64,000 nucleotides of DNA from Cyclobacteriaceae bacterium (GTDB lineage: Bacteria; Bacteroidota; Bacteroidia; Cytophagales; Cyclobacteriaceae): positions 1-64,000 of the forward strand of contig JAAUQL010000009.1 of assembly GCA_012033595.1 (NCBI GenBank), written 5' to 3'. A model generated the notes under the pieces. It had not been told where the DNA came from. It saw only the letters and a program-made list of their open reading frames with translations, and made no database searches. Shown in pieces: positions 20,248-29,884 of this stretch (position 1 is the first letter of the stretch; every line of letters begins with the position of its first letter). The position numbers and the translations under genes are program-made.

Positions 20248-23235
20248 ATGATGAAACCATTGACTAAAGCAAACTTTTTCTTGTGTCTGGCAGCCCTTGT
20301 TGTGCTGTTTTCATGCGTTTATGCAAAAGCATCTGATGTGGTCGAAGTCAGGCCGCTCACCAATCAGATTATTATGGTGCATTTCGACGATGGATATGCC
20401 ACTTACCATAAAATGGGTCAAAAAAGATCAAACGAAACGGTAACCGTAATACCTCTCGACCAAAGCAAAGCGTCACTGGCAGCAAGTTACAGTATCACAA
20501 GCCCCGATGATCCTGCTTTTTCCTCAGCCGCCAACCCTACCCAGGTAGCCAGAAAGACGAAGGGAACCGAGTTTACCTGGATATGTGAATGGGATGCTAG
20601 TGTGAACGGATGTGTGAATAAAGTCCATGACCATGTCAAAGAACACTGGGTGTATATTACGTTGCCAAATCCCATGAAATCCGGCAAAACCTACCTCATT
20701 CAAACCGGGTCGCTGGCCGGAAACGGCAACTCCTGGACTATCGACTACAATGATCATAGCACCCGGTCAGATGCGGTGCATGTAAACATACTGGGTTACA
20801 ATCCATCGGCACCGGCCAAGTTTGGCTACGTCTATCAATGGATGGGTGATGGGGGAGGTCTCGATCTGTCTTCCTTTGCCAACAATGATTTTTATCTGGT
20901 TAATCAAGCCACCGGGTCAGTGGACTTTTCAGGCAAGATAGCCTTCAGAAAATCCGCAAGCAACGACGAAACATCACAGACTGGCGACACACCTGACAAT
21001 AATTTCCTAGGTGCAGAAGTATATGAATGTGATTTTAGTACTTTCAATACAGAAGGAGAATATGTCCTCTCTGTTCAGGACATTGGCTGCTCTTTACCTT
21101 TCAAAATAAAAAATGATGTATTGCGCGATGCACACTACAATGCTGCCCGGGCTCTCTTCCACAACCGCTCCGGCATAGCCCTCGCACAACCCTATACCGA
21201 TTTTACCCGACCGGCACCCCACAATCCAAACAGCACGCCGGGATTTGCCGGAAAGCTTAAATATACCAGTTCTCGCTTTGTGGACTGGAAAAGTGAAGAC
21301 CATAGCGCCGAAGACAAGCCTGCCATAGAAGCGGGTATCAAAGGCGAATTGCCCACCTGGGGATGGTACCAGGATGCAGGCGATTGGGATGGATATTTTT
21401 CGCATCTGCGTGTGCCGGTATTGCTTATGCTCAGCTATGAACTCACACCCGAACACTATGCCGATGGCGACCTCAATATTCCTGAAAGCAACAACGGACT
21501 TTCTGATATGCTGGACGAAGCCCGCTGGTTGATACACTATTTCCAGCGTACCCGTAAGTTGATCAAAGACCAGGGTTATGGTACGGGTGGTATTGGCGCA
21601 CGGGTGGCTGGGGATTGGTTTGGCAGCGATACAGGTCCACAAGACGTAGGCACACCCTCATACAAAGATACAGACCGTACCTGGATTGTCTCTGGCGAAG
21701 ACCCATTCACCACCTATTTCTATGCCGGCTTATCAGCGCATTTTGCCACCATGCTCAAGAAGGCAGGAGCATCAGACCCGGACGGTATCAATTGGGAAAC
21801 CGAAGCCAGAGAAGCTTTTATATGGGCGGAAAATAATCTAAAGCCTGACGACACCAATCCGGACAAGGTTCATGGGCTGCGAATTTCAAACTACAGATTG
21901 TATGCAGCCGCGGCCTTATTCAGGTTGACAGGCGAGCAGGCCTTTCATGACCAGTTTGCCCTCGATGCTTCCGGCATCAGCAATGCTTCCGTATTTGCAG
22001 AAGACCAGCGTTGGGGAGCCTATGTCTATGCCCTGTTGCCCGATTCGCTACGTACCAATACAAGCTTACATAGCAAAATCGTGAATGCTGCACTGTCGTC
22101 AGCTGACCAAAAAACCGTCAAAAGCATCGAAGCACGAGCCTGCAGGTTTGCTGGCGATTTCTCTTTCCCCATGCTGATCGGTCAGGCTACCACCCCCTGG
22201 GTTTTTGAAGCAATGGTAGGCTACAAACTTGCCCTGGATAATGATCCGGCAAAAGCGGAGGAGTATCTGAAAAACATTCACACCACTGCCGATTATTTTC
22301 TTGGATGCAATCCGCTAAATATGGTATGGATGACCGGAGTGGGCGTGAAAAACCCGGGTCGAATTTTCCACATGGACTCCTGGTATAATGGCCGGAAAAA
22401 TGAAATGGTGCCGGGTATCACGCCCTATGGCCCCTGGCGCGATCAGCCCACCAGTGCCCTGGGACCGTGGGATGTGCAGTGGCCGTACAAAACCATCAGC
22501 CCGACACAAATCAACAAATGGCCAGGACATGAGCGCTGGTTTGGCAACTATACCTGCCCACTCAATGCAGAGTTTACCATTCATCAAAACACGGTGTACA
22601 GCGCCATTACCTATGGATTTTTGTCAGCGGTATCTGATGGGAGTTTCCAGGCCAATCGCCGGCCTACAGTAACCATTAAAACCCCAACACAAGGTGGCAC
22701 CACAGCAGACACGGTCGATATTACCGTGCAGGCTCAAGATCCCAATGGCGTAGCTGATATTGCCTGGGTGGAATACTATGATGGTTGGCACAAGATCGGA
22801 GAAAGTACCAGCGCGCCTTTTTCATTCCAATGGACTCAAGCCCCCAATGGCAACATAAAGCTGAATGCCAGGATTATGGACAAACGTGGGATGGTGAATT
22901 ATTCCGATACGGTAACTTTCAGTAATACCTCGGTGATCACCGGCTTCCACGTGGTACCAGTCGATGAATTTGACTTAAAAGTTTACCCAAACCCCGCAGA
23001 TCAAAAGCTGGTTTTTGACTATCAACTGCAATCTGAATCAGAGGTAAAAATCATCTTGTACGATATGTCGGGGAGTGTGGTCAGTGCACATGACATTATA
23101 AATATGCCGGGTAAAAACCAATACCACTATCATTTGCCGACGCCCTTGCGGCAGGGGATGTACATTTATAAGTTCAGTGCCAAATCCGAAGGAGAGTCCA
23201 CGGACAAAACCGGAAAAGTGGTTTTTTTGCGCTAG
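20248..23235 (+). CDS. Secreted GH9 endoglucanase with T9SS sorting domain
   Basis: A 995-residue modular enzyme predicted to cleave beta-1,4-glucan (cellulose-type or mixed-linkage). After a signal peptide comes a CelD_N immunoglobulin-like domain (HVNILGYNPSAPAKFGYVYQ, about residue 180). The GH9 (alpha/alpha)6 barrel has the catalytic-base motif QDAGDWDGYFSHLRV near residue 375 and the C-terminal acid segment CPLNAEFTIHQNTVYSAITY near residue 770. A second Ig-like domain follows (TPTQGGTTADTVDITVQAQD). A type A T9SS sorting domain (LKVYPNPADQKLVFDYQL) closes the protein at about residue 910. It is therefore exported through the Por system, of which PorD is encoded 4 kb away, and completes the fecR-susCD locus. 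Confidence 0.93.
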   Translation: MMKPLTKANFFLCLAALVVLFSCVYAKASDVVEVRPLTNQIIMVHFDDGYATYHKMGQKRSNETVTVIPLDQSKASLAASYSITSPDDPAFSSAANPTQVARKTKGTEFTWICEWDASVNGCVNKVHDHVKEHWVYITLPNPMKSGKTYLIQTGSLAGNGNSWTIDYNDHSTRSDAVHVNILGYNPSAPAKFGYVYQWMGDGGGLDLSSFANNDFYLVNQATGSVDFSGKIAFRKSASNDETSQTGDTPDNNFLGAEVYECDFSTFNTEGEYVLSVQDIGCSLPFKIKNDVLRDAHYNAARALFHNRSGIALAQPYTDFTRPAPHNPNSTPGFAGKLKYTSSRFVDWKSEDHSAEDKPAIEAGIKGELPTWGWYQDAGDWDGYFSHLRVPVLLMLSYELTPEHYADGDLNIPESNNGLSDMLDEARWLIHYFQRTRKLIKDQGYGTGGIGARVAGDWFGSDTGPQDVGTPSYKDTDRTWIVSGEDPFTTYFYAGLSAHFATMLKKAGASDPDGINWETEAREAFIWAENNLKPDDTNPDKVHGLRISNYRLYAAAALFRLTGEQAFHDQFALDASGISNASVFAEDQRWGAYVYALLPDSLRTNTSLHSKIVNAALSSADQKTVKSIEARACRFAGDFSFPMLIGQATTPWVFEAMVGYKLALDNDPAKAEEYLKNIHTTADYFLGCNPLNMVWMTGVGVKNPGRIFHMDSWYNGRKNEMVPGITPYGPWRDQPTSALGPWDVQWPYKTISPTQINKWPGHERWFGNYTCPLNAEFTIHQNTVYSAITYGFLSAVSDGSFQANRRPTVTIKTPTQGGTTADTVDITVQAQDPNGVADIAWVEYYDGWHKIGESTSAPFSFQWTQAPNGNIKLNARIMDKRGMVNYSDTVTFSNTSVITGFHVVPVDEFDLKVYPNPADQKLVFDYQLQSESEVKIILYDMSGSVVSAHDIINMPGKNQYHYHLPTPLRQGMYIYKFSAKSEGESTDKTGKVVFLR

Positions 23236-23292
23236 TAGCTCGTAGATTCATCAGTCGCTTATTGAGGTTAAGTCTATAATCGTAATTTTTAT

Positions 23293-23420
23293 ATGATTAA
23301 GCCAAGGGAAAATGAGCGCAGGCCCGGCAAAACAACGGGGCTGCGATGGGAAGTGCCTGGAAGCATTGTCTTATCTTGATTTTTCTTTGGCTTTCTTTTC
23401 ATCACCGAAAAGAAACTAAC
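23293..23420 (+). repeat. Dispersed intergenic repeat, copy 2
   Basis: This copy starts ATGATTAAGCCAAGGGAAAA, carries TGAGCGCAGGCCCGGC and the core GGAAGTGCCTGGAAGCATTG, and ends in a perfect 9-base inverted repeat TTTCTTTTC (23392-23400) / GAAAAGAAA (23407-23415) followed by CTAAC. It is followed by about 390 bases to the next gene in which I see nothing beyond short ORFs and a T9 homopolymer near 23603. Confidence 0.75.
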
Positions 23421-23809
23421 AACCGTGGCCTTTTAATGAAGTTTTGGTTGGCAAGTAGCTGACTGGCTCGCAGCTTGTGTAAAATGATTCGCTTCTCTTC
23501 ACCGGTTCCAGCGCAAGCTTTAGTAGCCTTAAGTACGAATATCCGTTCTAAAAAACAGATATCACCGCAACACAAGTCTCTGTTGTCTTACAGCTGCGAT
23601 GTTTTTTTTTCACACATCCACAATACAAATTTGCGATTAGGTGTTATGTATCTAAATTCGAAAAATACAAAAACACCGATAGGAGCATATCCAAGACTAG
23701 AGAGGTTATGTGCATCACAGAGGAAATGGATGTGCTTTTTATCTGTATTTTTTCTTTGTTTAGATTGTCTCCAATTATAATTTTGAAACATTCTGAAAAT
23801 AAGCATACT

Positions 23810-24448
23810 ATGAAAAATACCAATTTTAGTCTTGTGCTGATATTCTCGTTGTGGGTGCTTGCCATATCCGTACACGGACAAACAGATACAGCCACTGAAA
23901 CCACGACTGACCCTTCCCTGAAAAGTCAATTTCAGGAAATGATTGATAAAGCTGAATCTTATACAGAATATAAAGTGATAAAGCGCACAACGCTCAATGA
24001 ATTTTACGGGTCTGTACAGGATTCTTTGTCAGCCAATCGAAGCGAAATTGGCTCGCTCAATAATCAGGTTGCTGATCAAAAAAGCCAGATAAAACAATTG
24101 AGCGATCGAATCACCTCATTAGAAGAGCAACTGGCCAAAAGTGAAGAGTTGCGCGAAAGTCTTTCTTTTTTGGGCTTGAATCTCAATAAGACCACCTATC
24201 ATTGGATCGTATGGATACTAATCTTAGGACTGGCCATCTTTGGTTTCTTCGCCTACACCAGTTTTGTGCGCAGCAATGCGATTACTAACAAAACAAAAAA
24301 AGAATACACCACCCTGGAAACGGAATTTGACGAACATAAAAAAAGCAGCCACGAGAAGCAAATCAAAATTGCCAGAGAATTGCAAACAGAACGCAATACC
24401 GTGGAAGAGTTGAAGGGTAAGCTCAAAGCCAAAACAGCCGGAAAGTAG
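23810..24448 (+). CDS. Membrane-anchored coiled-coil protein of unknown function
   Basis: A 212-residue protein from MKNTNFSLVL. A signal peptide (LIFSLWVLAISVHGQ) leads into an extracytoplasmic region with a heptad coiled coil (IGSLNNQVADQKSQIKQLSD, continuing to about residue 115). One membrane span follows (TYHWIVWILILGLAIFGFFA, about residue 133), then a charged cytoplasmic coiled coil (KIARELQTERNTVEELKGKL). Close relatives are often labelled as a tRNA methyltransferase, but nothing here supports that. The ORF-track start adds 34 residues that lack a signal peptide at the N-terminus; I use the internal ATG. It stands alone between the PUL and bamD. Confidence 0.75.
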   Translation: MKNTNFSLVLIFSLWVLAISVHGQTDTATETTTDPSLKSQFQEMIDKAESYTEYKVIKRTTLNEFYGSVQDSLSANRSEIGSLNNQVADQKSQIKQLSDRITSLEEQLAKSEELRESLSFLGLNLNKTTYHWIVWILILGLAIFGFFAYTSFVRSNAITNKTKKEYTTLETEFDEHKKSSHEKQIKIARELQTERNTVEELKGKLKAKTAGK

Positions 24449-24632
24449 TCACAACAAAGCCCTGGGAAGTGACGTATGATATGAATTGGAAATTAAAGCT
24501 AATTGCTTATTCTAAATATGGTTTGTCTGAGGTGATGCTAGACGGGGTAAAACCCGGGTTTGGAATGAATAGAGCATACCTCAAAATATTAATTACGGAA
24601 AATGCCCCGGCTCCTTTCTGAAATAAATAAAA

Positions 24633-24663
24633 TTGTTTATTAGCACTCACACGGTTATATTTG
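24633..24663 (+). promoter_or_regulatory. Bacteroidetes-type promoter of bamD (TTG - 20 - TATATTTG)
   Basis: A -33 TTG at 24633-24635 and a -7 TATATTTG at 24656-24663 are separated by 20 bases, the expected spacing. The bamD ATG follows seven bases later, so the transcript is nearly leaderless. It is the best promoter match in the window and probably serves bamD-rpoZ-coaBC-porD. Confidence 0.7.
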
Positions 24664-24670
24664 CCCCCTC

Positions 24671-25486
24671 ATGATGAAAATTGCGGTAAAAAGTACGTTA
24701 ATTATTTCGCTATTAGTCCTTTATGTCGGCTGTTCGGAGTTTCGCAAGATCCAAAAAAGCGACGACTGGAAGATGAAATATGATGCTGCCCTCAACTATT
24801 ATGAAAAAAAGGATTACTACCGGGCAGTCATCCTCTTCGACCAGATCATGCCCTATATTAGAGGTAGCGCAGAGGCCGAACTGGTACAGTTTTATTATGC
24901 CTATGCGCATTACTATCAAAAGCAGTATCTACTGGCATCGCATTATTTCAAGACTTTTCACGATACCTACAACAGGAGCGAATATGCCGAAGAAGCATAT
25001 TATATGTATGGATACTCGCTTTATAAGCAATCGCCCGTTTATAATCTGGAGCAATCGAGTACGGTAGAAGCCATCACTGCATTGCAAACTTTTTTGAACA
25101 GGTACCCCAATAGTGAATACCGCTCCGAGGCCACCAATATACAGGCTGCATTACGACTAAAGCTGGAAAAAAAGGCCTATGAAGATGCCAAACTATATTA
25201 CACCCTGGGTGAGCTGAATTCGGCTTTGATATCACTGGACAATTTCAGGAAAGATTTTCCTGATTCCATGCTGGCCGAAGAAGCAGCCTACCTGCTGGTG
25301 AAGGCCTCGTACAAGTATGCCAAAGAAAGTATTTACTCCAGGCAAAAAGAGCGCTACTACGATTGTATAGAGCATTACGAACAATTTATTGACGACTATC
25401 CCGATAGCGAATACATCAAAGATATTCAGGACTATTATTCCTCAAGTATCGACCAGATAGAAAAATTTAAAGAAGAAACACTATAA
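24671..25486 (+). CDS. bamD: Outer-membrane assembly lipoprotein BamD
   Basis: A 271-residue lipoprotein of the BAM complex that folds beta-barrel proteins into the outer membrane. The signal peptide ends VLYVGCSEF with the lipobox cysteine at residue 21. It is followed by TPR-like helical pairs: YYEKKDYYRAVILFDQIMPY, YHYFKTFHDTY-like (ASHYFKTFHDTYNRSEYAEE) and the repeated FxxxYPxSEY pattern (FLNRYPNSEYRSEA, FIDDYPDSEYIKD). Size and architecture match the family. It heads a tight run with rpoZ (4 bases), coaBC and porD, an arrangement that I believe recurs in Bacteroidota. Confidence 0.93.
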   Translation: MMKIAVKSTLIISLLVLYVGCSEFRKIQKSDDWKMKYDAALNYYEKKDYYRAVILFDQIMPYIRGSAEAELVQFYYAYAHYYQKQYLLASHYFKTFHDTYNRSEYAEEAYYMYGYSLYKQSPVYNLEQSSTVEAITALQTFLNRYPNSEYRSEATNIQAALRLKLEKKAYEDAKLYYTLGELNSALISLDNFRKDFPDSMLAEEAAYLLVKASYKYAKESIYSRQKERYYDCIEHYEQFIDDYPDSEYIKDIQDYYSSSIDQIEKFKEETL

Positions 25487-25490
25487 TATT

Positions 25491-25814
25491 ATGGCTGCAG
25501 ATCCATCAATCATTACCAGAGACCTTAATACACTGGCCAAAGACACACAAAATGTGTACGAGTCGGTATCGATTATTTCTAAAAGGGCTCGACAAATCTC
25601 GGCACAGGTAAAAGAAGAGCTGAGCTCAAAACTGGCCGAATTTGCCACCACGGTAGACAACCTCGAAGAAATTTTCGAAAACAGGGAGCAAATAGAGATC
25701 TCCAGGTTTTACGAAAGAATGCCAAAATCCACAGTGGTTGCGGTAGAGGAATTCATCAACGGTGAATTGAGCTACAGGTATCCTGAGGAAGATCCTAAAC
25801 CTGACTTCTTTTAG
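25491..25814 (+). CDS. rpoZ: RNA polymerase omega subunit (Bacteroidota type)
   Basis: A 107-residue protein with the omega core NVYESVSIISKRARQISAQV at about residues 22-41, which corresponds to the segment that wraps the beta-prime C-terminus. The C-terminal half (FYERMPKSTVVAVEEFINGE) is typical of the Bacteroidota form and is not found in E. coli RpoZ. It sits between bamD and coaBC. Omega next to coaBC is a common pairing across bacteria, which supports the call. Confidence 0.88.
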   Translation: MAADPSIITRDLNTLAKDTQNVYESVSIISKRARQISAQVKEELSSKLAEFATTVDNLEEIFENREQIEISRFYERMPKSTVVAVEEFINGELSYRYPEEDPKPDFF

Positions 25815-25823
25815 ATCCAACAC

Positions 25824-27044
25824 ATGCTCCGCGAAAAAAATATTTTGGTCGGAGTTACGGGTAGTATAGCGGCATACAAATCGGCTATGCTTATACGGCT
25901 GTTTGTAAAAGAGGGTGCCAACGTAAAGGTGGTAATGACACCCTCCGCCACCGAATTCATCAGCCCGCTTACCCTGTCCACACTTTCCAAAAATCCGGTG
26001 CTCATTGATTTCTTCAACTCCCAATCAGGAGAATGGACAAGTCATGTCGAGTTGGGTCTGTGGGCCGATGCGTACATTATAGCGCCGGCTACGGCCAACA
26101 GTATCGCCAAGTTTGCCAACGGCATTTGCGAAGATCTGCTTGCAGCAGTGTACCTCTCGGCCAGGTGCCCGGTGTTTGTGGCGCCGGCCATGGATCTGGA
26201 TATGTACAGACACCAGGCCACTACCAAAAATATAGAGACTTTAAAAGCTTTCGGAAACACCATCATAGATGCTGACCATGGCGAATTGGCAAGTGGGCTG
26301 ATCGGGGAGGGAAGGATGGCCGAACCGGAGCAGATACTTGGGCTTCTAAAAAGTATTTTCCATAATTCCCTTACCCTTAGCGGGAAAAGTGCCTTGGTAA
26401 GCGCAGGACCGACCTACGAAGCCCTGGATCCGGTAAGGTTTATCGGCAACCATTCTTCGGGAAAAATGGGCTATCAGATTGCCGAAGAGCTGGCCGCAAG
26501 AGGGGCTCAGGTAACGCTGGTGAGCGGGCCTAGCCAATTAAAAACCCTCAACAGGCACATCACAGTGCATCGGGTGGTATCAGCCGAAGAAATGCATGAC
26601 AAATGTAGTAGCGTGTTCGATCGCTCGGATATTGTGGTGCTGGCTGCCGCAGTGGCAGACTACAAAGCCGCAAAGCCTGCTACGTCAAAAATTAAAAAAA
26701 CGACCGCTGAAACAGGTAATGAGCAACCAATGCAACTGGAGTTAGTGAAAACGGTGGACATCGCCGAGAGCCTTGGCAGTCGCAAACAGGCAGGGCAGCT
26801 TATCGTCGGCTTTGCGCTGGAAACCGACCAGGAATTGGAAAACGCCAAAAAGAAAATTAGAAGAAAGAATTTCGACCTTATCGTGTTGAACTCCCTCAAC
26901 GATCGGGGAGCGGGCTTTGGTTACGATACCAATAAAGTGACCATTATAGATGCAGGGGGCAAAGCAAAAGCTTATGACCTGAAAAGCAAAAAAGAAGTGG
27001 CGTCAGATATTGTCGACGAAATAGAACATAGGATCAATGTATAG
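25824..27044 (+). CDS. coaBC: Bifunctional phosphopantothenoylcysteine decarboxylase / phosphopantothenate-cysteine ligase
   Basis: This 406-residue cytoplasmic enzyme performs two steps of coenzyme A synthesis. The N-terminal CoaC flavoprotein begins ILVGVTGSIAAYKSAMLIR and has the decarboxylase segments ATANSIAKFANGICEDLL and PAMDLDMYRHQAT, the latter with D in place of N of the common PxMNxxMW motif. The CoaB ligase begins ALVSAGPTYEALDPVRFIGN and has NHSSGKMGYQIAEELAARGA and the lysine-rich KIRRKNFDLIVLNSL. It overlaps porD by eight bases. Confidence 0.94.
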   Translation: MLREKNILVGVTGSIAAYKSAMLIRLFVKEGANVKVVMTPSATEFISPLTLSTLSKNPVLIDFFNSQSGEWTSHVELGLWADAYIIAPATANSIAKFANGICEDLLAAVYLSARCPVFVAPAMDLDMYRHQATTKNIETLKAFGNTIIDADHGELASGLIGEGRMAEPEQILGLLKSIFHNSLTLSGKSALVSAGPTYEALDPVRFIGNHSSGKMGYQIAEELAARGAQVTLVSGPSQLKTLNRHITVHRVVSAEEMHDKCSSVFDRSDIVVLAAAVADYKAAKPATSKIKKTTAETGNEQPMQLELVKTVDIAESLGSRKQAGQLIVGFALETDQELENAKKKIRRKNFDLIVLNSLNDRGAGFGYDTNKVTIIDAGGKAKAYDLKSKKEVASDIVDEIEHRINV

Positions 27045-27933
27045 GCTCTTACTGGCATTTGCCATGCTATTTTTTAGTCATTTGCTCGCCGGGCAGGAAC
27101 TCAATTGCCAGGTGACCGTTAATGATGAGCGGGCCAATACCTCAGACAGGCAAGTGTTCCGCGATATGGAAAAGGCATTTGCCCGATTTATGAACGACAG
27201 GAAGTGGACAGAAAATAATTACCTGCCCGAAGAACGAATAGATTGCAGCATGGCCATTACCATAGAATCCATGCCCGCCGTTGGGGTGTTCAATGCCACA
27301 GTACAAATACAATCATCGAGGCCTGTTTATAATTCCAGCTATTTTTCACTCTTACTCAACTTTGCCGACCGCGATTGGCAATTTGAATACATAGAATCTA
27401 CTCCTTTGGATTATGGAGACAATATTTACACCAGCAACCTCACTTCTATCCTGGCATTTTATGCGTATATCATCATCGGTTTAGACAATGATACCTTTTC
27501 TGAATTTGGTGGTGAAAACCAGTTTAAAAAGGCTCTGGATATTGTCAATCTTGCCCAACAGTCAGACAGGGTCGGCTGGCAGGCCTTCCAGAGCAACCGC
27601 AACAGATACTGGCTTTCGGAGAATCTGAACAACCAGGATCTGCGCCCCATACGCAAAGGGCTCTATACCTACCATCGCCTTGGCCTCGACCAGTTTGAAG
27701 CTAAGCCGGACGAGTCGAGAGAGTTGATTCTTGGTGTGCTTAAGGATATTCAGGCGGCAAACCGCAATATTCCCAATAGCATACTCAAAATCTCCTTCTT
27801 CGATACAAAAAAAAGTGAGTTGTCCAAAATTTTTGAAAAGGGAAACCCCGCCACCAGAAAGGAAGCGTACAACTTGTTGATCAATCTCGATCCCACCAAT
27901 ACAGAAAGTTATAAAAGCATTATTGGAAATTGA
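27037..27933 (+). CDS. porD: PorD/DUF4835 family protein, type IX secretion
   Basis: A 298-residue exported protein (signal peptide LLLAFAMLFFSHLLAGQ) beginning its mature part with ELNCQVTVNDERANTSDRQV. It matches the DUF4835 family, including the conserved central tract DYGDNIYTSNLTSILAFYAY. PorD was identified genetically as needed for T9SS function; its biochemical role is unclear. The ATG lies inside the end of coaBC, so the genes are translationally coupled. It shares the window with a T9SS cargo, the GH9 enzyme. Confidence 0.88.
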   Translation: MYRLLLAFAMLFFSHLLAGQELNCQVTVNDERANTSDRQVFRDMEKAFARFMNDRKWTENNYLPEERIDCSMAITIESMPAVGVFNATVQIQSSRPVYNSSYFSLLLNFADRDWQFEYIESTPLDYGDNIYTSNLTSILAFYAYIIIGLDNDTFSEFGGENQFKKALDIVNLAQQSDRVGWQAFQSNRNRYWLSENLNNQDLRPIRKGLYTYHRLGLDQFEAKPDESRELILGVLKDIQAANRNIPNSILKISFFDTKKSELSKIFEKGNPATRKEAYNLLINLDPTNTESYKSIIGN

Positions 27934-27987
27934 TTCTAGGCTTTACTTTTATAATTGTTTGCCCGCTTTATTTCGAATGAAAAAATC

Positions 27988-29639
27988 ATGATCAAAAGTT
28001 TGCTCATAAAAAATTATGCCCTTATCCAACAGCTCAAAATGGATCCTTCGCCGCATTTCAATACCGTGACGGGAGAGACTGGTGCCGGCAAGTCCATTAT
28101 GCTTGGCGCCCTCGGCATGCTATTGGGCAACCGTGCAGATACCAGGGTATTGTTTGAAGAAGACGAGAAGTGCGTGATCGAAGGCACCTTTGAGCTCAGC
28201 CAGCAAAATTTGCAAAATTTGTTTTCTGCCCTCGACCTGGACTATGCCAACGAGTCTATTATCCGACGTGAAATAAGCCCTGCAGGCAAATCCAGGGCTT
28301 TTGTCAACGATACACCAGTCACGCTGGATGTCCTCAAGTCCATAGGCAGCTTCCTGGTAGATGTCCACTCCCAAAGAGACACCTACCTCCTTGGCGCATC
28401 GAGCTATCAGCTCCGCATGATCGATGGCTATGCTCAAAATACCGACCTGGTTGAAGCGTATAAAACAATTTATAAGAATTTCAGAAAACTCGAATCAGCA
28501 TACCAGGAGCTGAGGCAGCAATCGGAGGGATTGAACAAAGAGTCGGACTATAACCATTTTTTGCTCGATGAACTTGAAAAAGCGGCACTAAAATCAGGAG
28601 AGCTTGAAGCGCTCGAAGAAGAACAAAAGATCATAGAACATGCCGAAGAGATAAAAAGCAGACTTTTTGAAAGTCAGGAACTACTCGACAACGCCGAATT
28701 TTCTATTAATAGTAGTTTACAGCAAGTTTTTAAGAACATAAGCCAGGTAAGCCAGTATGCCGAACATTTTAGTCCGCTGAAGTCCCGCATAGAGAGTTGC
28801 CTGCTCGAACTCAAAGATATAACTAAAGAAATAGACGCGGAAGCCCAAAAAGTCGAATTTGACCCGGAAAGACAAGAAATCGTACAAAACAGACTGGGTT
28901 TGCTCTTTCAACTGTTGCAAAAGCACCACGTGCAAAACGACGAAGAACTGCTGAAAATTGCCACTGAGCTAAGGGAAAAGGTCAATAAAGTATCGAATAT
29001 CGATGCTGAACTGGAGCAGGCAAAACATGAAATGGACAGGGTACATTCAGCATTGATGCAAGCCGGGGAAAAGCTCAGTAAATCCAGGTCAGTCGTGTTT
29101 GCTTCTTTCCAAAAAGAATTGCAGGCCTTGCTCAAAGAGCTGGCGATGCCATTTGCCAAAATTGACATCCAACACCAGCGGATCGAGCCATCTGAAAATG
29201 GACTGGACAAAATAGTACTTATGTTTAGTGCCAATGCCGGGGTAGTGCCTGATGAACTGAAAAATGTAGCATCGGGAGGCGAATTTTCCAGATTGATGTT
29301 TTGTATTAAATATATGCTGGCCGGCAAAACCTCGCTCCCCACCATATCTTCGATGAGATAGATACCGGTATTTCGGGAGAAATCGCCCTGAAAATGGTGG
29401 CCATGATGAAAGAGATGGCACAACGGCATCAGGTGGTGGCCATTACCCACCTACCTCAAATCGCCGCCAGTGGCAATGAGCATTATTTTGTTTACAAAGA
29501 AAATCTGAAAGGCAAGTCCTTGTCCAAAATCAGAAAACTACAACATGAGGAGCGTGAAACGGAAATAGCAAAGATGATAGGGGGCGATCATCCATCGGCC
29601 GCTGCCCTGCAAAGCGCCCGCGAGCTGCTGAATAGGTAA
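27988..29639 (+). CDS. recN: DNA repair protein RecN, frameshifted near the C-terminus
   Basis: An SMC-like ATPase of about 550 residues for double-strand-break repair. The start MIKSLLIKNYALIQQL and Walker A TVTGETGAGKSIML are at residues 1-16 and 29-42, and long coiled coils occupy the middle. The ABC signature VASGGEFSRLMFCIKYML and the Walker B LPTIxFDEIDTGISGEIALK lie near the end. The ORF breaks inside Walker B: plus-strand 29341-29350 needs one more base to read through into the 29394-29639 ORF. Walker B and the H-loop region AITHLPQIAASG are otherwise intact, which argues for a sequence error. The upstream ORF-track start (27955) lacks conservation. Confidence 0.92.
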
Positions 29640-29833
29640 TTCACTGCCGGGCTCGGGCCTTCGGCTTCGATCAACTTGAGATAACATAGCATCGCCCGTT
29701 TTTTGCAGAAAGGCTTTCGCGGTCAATGAATTGATGGCTGACGGGGCTCATGTCATACCACCATCAGGTAACGCGCATCACATTGAGGGAAAATTAATGA
29801 CTTTAACTTGCCCCCTATTCATCTAAAAAAGCA

Positions 29834-29841
29834 TATATTTG
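29834..29841 (+). promoter_or_regulatory. Bacteroidetes -7 box (TATATTTG) upstream of flavodoxin
   Basis: TATATTTG lies 43 bases before the flavodoxin ATG; a TTG at 29808-29810 may be the -33 element with slightly long spacing (23). The 245 bases between recN and this gene otherwise show nothing. Confidence 0.5.
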
Positions 29842-29884
29842 CTTTTACCGTTTAATTTTTGATCGTTTTTAATATTAATTCACT

